Notes under the pieces: generated by a model | Told to the model about the DNA's origin: nothing | The model's input: the letters and a program-made list of their open reading frames with translations, nothing else | Databases searched by the model: none | Translations under genes and position numbers: made by a program | Assembly: GCA_900318835.1 (NCBI GenBank) | Contig: ONLW01000004.1 | Location: 61,580 to 125,579 of the forward strand | Direction: 5' to 3' | DNA from: an uncultured Bacteroidales bacterium | Lineage (GTDB): Bacteria > Bacteroidota > Bacteroidia > Bacteroidales > P3 | DNA length: 64,000 nt | Shown: piece after piece, positions 17,101-26,100 of the stretch | Position numbering within the stretch: position 1 is the stretch's first letter | Layout of the letters: every line of letters begins with the position of its first letter

Positions 17101-20100
17101 TGGGATTATTCACAGCACACCTCCCTCCCCGAGTGTCACCATTGGGATTACACCTCGCCCTATTCCCCCTACGACCCCTTTGCCGACGAGGCGGGCTATA
17201 ATTCCGACAATGCCTCCACTACTGGTAAGGACGGCCATACCTTCTACGGCAACGTCTTCGGTGGCGGTTCGGGATACTTCCCCTATGTTGCGGGTAAATG
17301 GCTGGAGTCGGCAGGTGTCGTCTACGGCAACACGCAGCTCGACATCACAGGCGGCCATATCCTCACCAGCGCCTATGGTGGCAACGAGCTTACCGACGTC
17401 AAGGGCAATTGTACTGTCAACATGAGCGGCGGAACCCTTGGCGTGCCCCGCACCCTTGACCAGATTGACAACCACCCTGTCACCTGCTACCTCTTCGGTG
17501 GTGGCAAGGGCGACCAGCGCATCTTCTTCAACACCTGGACTAAGGTCGCCAGCGCCACGGTCAATGTCTCCGGAGGCTGGGTTTACGGCTCCATCTTCGG
17601 TGGCGGCGAGGACGGTCACGTCCTCGGCAACGCCACGGTGACTGTCAGTGGCGCCAACACCAAAATCGGCACCCTTGGCACCTCCTATGTCGATGGCAAT
17701 GTCTTCGGCGGCGGCCGTGGATTCAGCGGCGAAGCTCTCACGGCAGGTGTCGTGGGTGGCAACATCACCGTCAATATCGAAAGCGGTACCATGCTGGGCT
17801 CCATTTACGGCGGTGGCCGTCTGGCCTCCGTGGGCACCTGGCTTGTGTCTACCACCGAGACAGAGCACTATGGTAAGATGCGGGAGGGTGCCGACTACGG
17901 CCACATCACCATTAACATCTCCGGCGGCATCGTCGGCAACGACAACGAGTATGTCTATAATCCAGCCGACGCCCTTATCAACAAGACCACCGGCGCCTTG
18001 CGCTTCACCGAGTTCGATGCCGACAAGAAACTGGTACACACCAAGGGCGGCAACGTCTTCGCTGGTGCTATGGGCCGTGTCCTCAACATGGACAAGACCA
18101 CTGTCAACCCCTTGTGGCCCTCGCTGGGACGCGTCAAGCAGACCTCGGTGACCATCACCGGCGGCACCATCAAGAGTAACGTTTATGGTGGCGGCGAGAT
18201 GGGGTCCGTGGCCCAGAGTGCCACCGTCAACATCCAGGGTGGCACCATCGGTACTGCCGTGGGCACTATCGGCAGTGGCGGCTATTATTTCGGCTCCGTC
18301 TACGGCGGCGGCTACGGCAGTGAGAATAGCGTGGCTACCTCCAACGACTCCACCGCAGACAGAACTAATGCCCACTTGGGCTGGACGGCCGACGTCCTTG
18401 CCGGCCGTGTATACGGTACCACCACCGTCAATGTCCTGGCTGGTGAGATTTTCGGCGACATCTATGGTGGTGGGGAGATGGCCTCTGTGGGTTATGAGAA
18501 GTCCGCAGCGTACGGTAGCACTACGGTGAATATTGGTGATGCCACTGGCGGCACCGCCATCCTCCATGGCCGCGTCTATGGGGCCAACAACCTCGCAGGT
18601 ACCCCCTACGGCAACACCAACGTGAATATTTATTACACAGCCCACGGCAGCACCCCGGCAGAGAATGCTTATCCCACAGAGGTTCATACTCCTGCAGAGT
18701 TGGCTGCCAATACCCTAACGCAGACCTATGCCCTCCGTGCCGTCTACGGCGGTGGCAACTTGGCCGCCCATACTCCTTATGCGGCCAATGGCACCACCAA
18801 TGTCACCGTCTACTACTGCGAGGAGAATACCATCCAAGACCTCTTCGGCGGTGGCAATGCTGCCAGTACCAAGAACAACAACCTCGTGATCAATGGTGGC
18901 CGTATCCACCGCCTCTTCGGCGGTGGCAATGGGCAGAAAGGTGAGGCCGATGTCACCGGCACAGCCACCACACGCATCCACGGTGGCCTCATCGACACCG
19001 TTTTCGGCGGTTCCAATGTCAATGGCACTATTGGTACTATCGACCTCAGTATCGACAATATCAATCCTCAGGGTGGCAGCGCTTGCGAAAACGTCATCGG
19101 TCGCCTCTTCGGCGGCAGTAACATCGCTTCTGGCGCCGGTGGAACACTGACTATCGACTGTGGTAACTATGATATTGAGGAGATCTACGGCGGCTCCAAC
19201 CTCGCTACCATCAACAAAGATGTCACTCTTAATATCTATGGTGGCACGTATAGCTATGTCTATGCTGGTTCGAAGGGCGATATGGCCTCTCTCGGCACTG
19301 GCCACACCGATATGTCTGCTGACATCTCCGGCAACGTCACCCTCAACCTATACGGCGGTACTATTACCAACGTCTTCGGCGGTTCCAATGTCAACGGCAA
19401 TATCACTGGTCTCATTACCGTCAATGTCACCGACGAAGAGACCTCCTGTCCCCTGAACCTCACCAACCTCTATGGAGGCTCCAACTTGGCCGCCTATAGA
19501 CCTACTGATGCTACCATCACCTCGCCCATCGTTAATATCAACCATGTCCCCAACGGCATCACCGGCAACGTCTTCGGTGGCGGAAAGGGCGCCAAGAGTA
19601 CAGTCATTGCTTCGGGCGAACACGCTGGCGAGAGTTCGCGCGATGCAGCGAATAAGGGTCTTTGTGTTTCCAATCCGCAGGTGAATATCGGCGACGATGA
19701 TGATCAGCACCATGCCAAAATCTCCGGCACCATCTCAGGGGGTAACCTCGTGGAGGGCACTGGCAATGTCTACGGTGGCGGTGAGCTGTCGGAAGTTCAC
19801 GGTAGCACTACGGTCAACATGAAGAACGCCAACAGTGTCATCAACGGCAACCTCTACGGTGCCGGCAAAGGCTACACCGGCGACTCCATCGCGGCCAATG
19901 TCGATGTGGATACCTATGTCAACATCACCGACGGTACAGTGAAGAAGAACGTCTATGGCGGTGCTGAGGTGGCCTCGGTAGGTACCTTTGGCCCGGTCGA
20001 TGCGAACAATCTCACTAAGGGCTACACCATGACCGACGGTAACACCCATGTTACCATCACTGGTGGCACCATTGGTACCGACCATGCAGGCTTGGCTATC

Positions 20101-23100
20101 CAGGATACCAATAATGGCAACGTCTATGGTGCTGGCTACGGCTACGCGGGCAAGTCTAAGATCGGAGATTACACCTACAACTATTCCTATTATAACTATG
20201 TGGGCGACGCCAATGTCACCATTGGTGGCACGGCCCGCGTCTACGGTTCTGTCTTCGGCGGCGCCGAGAACGGCCACGTTTGGAGGAACACTTCCGTCAA
20301 GATTAAGGACGGCGAGATAGGTTCCGACCTCAGTGACTCCGAGATGAATGAGTCCAATGAGGGTACGGGTGCTAATATCTACACCGGTAACGTCTATGGT
20401 GGCGGCCGTGGTATCTCTGAGTCCGACCTCGTGAACCACACCCACAGCCTCACCGCTGGCCGTGTCTTTGGCAATACCTATGTCGAGGTCTCCGGCGGCA
20501 TCATCCACCACGATGTCTTCGGCGGCGGTTCCTTGGCCTCCATCGGCGATACCATCCACGATGTTACCAGTGGCGCTCACGACATTATGGGTAACCCTAT
20601 CGAGGGCAGCTATATCTTCGACGACGACATGAATACCGCCACCGCTGCTCAAACCCGCGATTATGCCATAGGTGACCCTGTTATTGGCACTGGCTTTGCG
20701 CATGTGCGCATCCTCGGTGGCCGCATCGGTAACACGGGCCACAACGAGGGCTCCGTCTTCGGCTCCGGCCGCGGTATCGCAGGTACAGGCAGTAACAGTG
20801 AGTACTACCACATGGCCTATGCCCACAACACCCTCGTCTTCATCGGCGACACTACCATTGAGAACGTCCATCGTGTGCCCGATATCCGTGGTGCCGTCTT
20901 CGGCGGCGGTGCCAACGGCCACGTCACGCAGAATGCCCATGTCATTATGACTGCCGGCGTTGTCGGCGGTAAGACGGCCGACTGCTATCCCACGGGTTCC
21001 GTCCCTAGCCGCGTCGACACTACCATCAACGGTGTTGACTACTACTCCGGCATTGCCTCCGATGACACCGTCACCGACCGCTGGGGCCGCATGACCAGTG
21101 GTCACCACACTTTCCTCGGCAATGTCTATGCCGGTGGTCGCGGTGTGGATCACAATATTGACGATCAAAACGTTGACCACGGTCTCAGCCGTTATGCCGG
21201 CCGTGTTTTTGGCAACGCCAAGGTGGAAATCTCCGGCGGCGTGGTCTACCACTCCGTCTATGGCGGTGGCTCCATGGCCTCAGTGGGTCACTATACTATC
21301 CCTTCGGGTAGCACCTACTCCATTGCCAATATGGTGGCCGATGCCGGTACTGGCAAGGCCATCGTCAGCATCACCGGCGGCCGCATTGGCACCAATGGCC
21401 GCAACAACGGCCATGTCTTCGGCGCCTCGCGAGGCCTTTCGGGCGTAGGATACAACTACATGTCCTTCGTCAATACCACCGATGTCACCATCGGCGGCAC
21501 TGCCGAAGTGCGCGGCAGTGTCTTCGGCTCCGGCGAGAATGGCCATGTCCTTGACTCTACCCTCGTCAAGATTCAGGGCAACTGTGAGATAGGTAACGGT
21601 ATCCGCAAGGGCAAAGACCGTTGGATCAACGACTATGTGGGCAATGTCTACGGCGGTGGCCGCGGTGTCGACCTTGACCAGAACAATAAGCCCAGCCTCA
21701 CGGCGGGATGGGTCAAGAACTCCACTCATGTCATCGTCTCCGGCGGCCACGTCCACCACAACGTCTATGGTGGCGGCTCGCTGGCCTCTGTGGGACCCGA
21801 CGAAAAAGTGGGCTACAAGAATACGGATGTCGCTCTCGCTACTCAGGCCCAGCCTGGCCGTTCTTGGGTCGACGTCACTGGCGGCTTCATCGGCATCGTC
21901 AACGATCCTGCCGACTCCAGCAAGAACCTCTATGGCAATGTCTATGGCGCTGGCCGCGGCCGCGCCGGAGTCGGTATCGCCAACGGCAACGACTGGGATG
22001 CTGTCACTTTTGTTTCCAATGCCGTGGTGCGCATTAACTACACCGATGCCCCCTCGGCCACTAACTACATTACCGGCAATGTCTACGGCGGCGGCTACAA
22101 CGGCCATGTCAACAATTCTACCTATGTCACCGTCACCAAGGGTAAAATAGGTACCCATGGTGCCATGGGTTACGGCTCCCTCGAAGGTAATGTTTTCGGT
22201 GGCGGCTGCGGTGAGGACAAATATGAAGCCTACCTAGTCCGCAACGGCTACTACATTACCAATAACCAGATGCTCTCCGGTTCCGGTAATTCCGGTGTGG
22301 CTTACAACAGACAGGATCGCTCTGCCGTCAAGACCTACTATGAGACGCCTCGTTCGTCTGCTGACTCCTTGGCTGTTACCGACTCCATCGCCCCCCGCTC
22401 CGGCCATGTCTACGGCAACAGTACTGTGCTCGTCAACGCCGCGACAGCCGCCGATGTTCAGGTGATGCACCACGTCTATGGCGGAGGTGCCAATGCCTCT
22501 GTTGGCGACTACTGGGTTGATGCCACTGGCACCGCCGACTCCGCCACCTCGGCTGCTGGCCACTGCAAGGGCGAGGTCTACCTCCTCACTCCCGGTACTG
22601 GCACTGCCACCGTCACCATCACCGGTGGCACCATAGGCACCGTGGGCCGCAACAACGGCATGATCTTCGGCGCCTCGCGAGGCGAGATAGGTGCTCCCAA
22701 GTCCGTCTACGACTCCATCGCCTTTGTCAACACTACTCTCGTCACCATCGGTACTTCGGGTGCCGCACTCGACACCGTGACTCCCAACCCACTTATCCAT
22801 GGCTCCATCTACGGTGGCGGCGAGAACGGCCACACCATTGGTGATGCCCTGGTGGTCATCCATAGCGGCGTCATCGGCAACCATGCCGACCGGAGTGAAA
22901 ACTCTGAAGGAATCTCAGGAGCCAAGACCTACAACCGCACCAAGAAACTCGAAAGCCTCATCGAAAATCTCGAGGATTGGGTCAAGAAGAATCCTTCGGG
23001 TACGGGTGTGGATGACTCCATTGCTAAGATCGAGACCCTCACCACCGAGATGAACACCACCCTCGACTATCTCTCCTTCTGCGGCAATGTCTATGGCGGT

Positions 23101-26100
23101 GGCTGCGGTACTGACAAGTATATCGACCCGGCTGACGGCAAGCAGAAATACAACCCCGAGGCCGGTGCGGTCTATGGCAACGCCATGGTCCAGATGGATG
23201 GCGGCTATGTCGAGCGTGCCCTCTACGGTGGTGGCACTATAGCCAATCTGGGCCGTATTACCGAGATCGTATATAACAGCAGTGAGACTACCGAGTTTGC
23301 CCTCTCGTGGCCTGCCCGGTACACCTACCGTAGGGGTACCGGACGTGCTAGGGTCGAAGTCACTGGCGTCGCCCGTGTGGGCTATTCTGGTAAGGATAAT
23401 GGCGACATCTTCGGCGGCTCGCGCGGTGAGGCCGGCGACCGCTACGAAATGGCACCCTTCGGCAATGTTGACAGCACCTATGTCCTCGTCAATCTCTCCA
23501 TCCCTAATACCTATACAACAGAAACCTACTATGGCATCACCGATGGCAAGTTGGCCGTTAATCCCAAGAAGAACCACTACAGTGCACCCCTCGTCGCAGG
23601 TTCCGTCTACGGCGGCTGTGAGAACGGCCATGTCATAGGCTCTACTGGCATCGAACTCCGCGAGGGTATCGTTGGCCATGCCCTTTATGGCGGTGGCAAG
23701 GGGAAGGGTACCTATCAGACCTACCTCAAGCATGTCACCGACGCTCCCGATGGTGTCTCCTGGCATGCTGGTGACCAAGACTCTGTGGCCACTATCTACA
23801 GCCTCACGGCTGGCAAGGTCTACCGCAACACCTATATCACCATGACCGGTGGCCGTGTCATCCGCAACATCTTCGGTGGCGGCAATATGGCCTCCGTCGG
23901 CAAAGGTAACTACTCTGGTGGCCCTGGCGACTACCGTCCCCAAGGCTATGGCGAGGTGTGGACTACTGACAGAGCTACTGACCCCCTCTACGACTCCCTT
24001 CAGAAGACCGGCCACACCTATGTCACCGTTACGGGTGGCATCGTGGGTATCCTTGACCCCGCCAAGCCCAAGAACAGCCTCAAGGACGACCTGCCCTTGG
24101 GCAATGTTTTCGGCGGCTGCCGTGGTGAGGCGGCACCCAGCGTGAGTCCCACGCTCTCGCCGCGCTACCACTATGCCCCGGCCTTCTTCTCTGGCTATGT
24201 CAACCATGCCCACGTCACCATCGGCGCCGACAACAGCACCACCGGCCCGCGCCTCTACGGCTCGGTTTACGGCGGCGGCCAGGACGGCCATGTGCGAGGC
24301 GAGACCTCAGTCATCGTCAACAGTGGCGAGATAGGTGTCTCCTATGCTTCCGACAAGGATAAGGTGGCATCGGATGTATCTGCCAATTCCGAGTGCCGGT
24401 CGGTCGACAACATCCACTGGGTGGCCCGTGGCAACGTCTACGGTGCCGGTTCCGGCCTCGGTAAGTACAAGACGGGCTCTGGCGAGAGCTATAGCACCTC
24501 TTCGGGTTCCGTCACCTGCTCCACCTATGTTTGCATCAAGGGCGGCACCGTCCACCGCAGTGTCTATGGCGGTGGTTCTCTGTCCTCTATCGGCCCCCTT
24601 GTGTTGCCTTCCTTCACACGCGAACAATGGCCCGATTCCAACGTTACCAAGACTATCGTCGTCATCAAGGGCGGCGAGATAGGCAGTGAGGCTGACTTCA
24701 ACGGCGAAGACAGCTACGGCTCCCGCGTCTACGGCGCCAGTCGCGGTCTCGCTGAGACCAATCCTGCCGACTTCGCCACCGACTGGTGGACACTCGTTGA
24801 TGTCAGTGGCGGCCAGGTCCACGGCTCCGTCTTCGGTGGTGGTGAGATAGGTAGCGTCAAGCGCGAGACCAGGGTCAAAATGCGCGGCGGCGACGTGGGC
24901 GGCAACCTCTACGGCGGTGGCCGCGGTCTTTCGGGCGACAGCTACAAGAACTACTGCGATGTCGAGGAAACCTACGTCAATGTCTCTGGCGGTCAGGTCC
25001 ATCTCGACGTCTACGGCGGTGGCCGCGACGGCCACGTTACTGGCAACACCCATGTCACCATCTCGGGCGGCACCGTTGGCGATGAAGGTTATGCGGACTC
25101 GGCATTGGACAATCATAACAGTCTCCTGCCTACTGGCTTCTGGGTCTTCAATGGCAATGTCTTCGGCGGCGGCAGCGGAAGCGGAGACGAGAACGAGACG
25201 GATAAAACCCTTGACCTCTACAAGAGCTGCGGTCGTGTGGGTGGCAACACCTACGTTGCCATGACCGACGGCATGATTCACGGCTCTCTCTTCGGTGGTG
25301 GACGTCTGGCACTCACCGGTGTCGACGTCGACGGCAAAATCGACCAGTTCCTCACCCTCAATGAGACTACCCAGAAATACGACTACGACGCTGTTAACCA
25401 TGGTCTTGCTACCATTGAGGTTAGCGGCGGTACCATAGGCACCGACAACGCCGTCAACCTCCTCAAGTGCGACTGGAGTGTGGGCGACATCATGGGCTCC
25501 GGCAAGGGTGACATCGACTATTACGACGATGTCGACGCCGGCCGCGTGGCCAACACCTCCATCACCGTCAGCGGCAGCCCCACTATCCGAGGCTCCGTCT
25601 TCGGCGGCGGCGAGATGGCTGGCATCGGTTGGTGGGACGACAAGGGCCTCTTCTACGACAATACCGGCAAGGCTACCGTCAACATCACCGGTACGCCCAC
25701 CATCGGTCTGGAACAGGAGTTTACCTACAAAAAGCCTGCTGTAGGACATGAGGAGTTGGTCGACCGAGACCTCTCCGAAAATGAGAACCCTGGCCTCTGG
25801 ACCATGTACAACAGCGATGGTACCCTCCTCCACACCTGCACCGGCAACGTCTACGGCGGCAGTCAGGGTGATGTGGATATCACCTGCCCCCACTGGATCT
25901 CCATGGCCCGCTCGAGCAGTTCGGAGGTGACAATCAACATGGCTGAAGGTGGCCTTATCCGCAGCAACGTCTATGGCGGTGGCGAACAGGGTATGGTCAT
26001 CGGCAACACCCACGTTATTGTCCTCGGCGGCACTATCGGCACCGCGGGACTTACCGTTGGCTCCACCACGCCCTACAACTTCGGCGATGTCTACGGTGCC

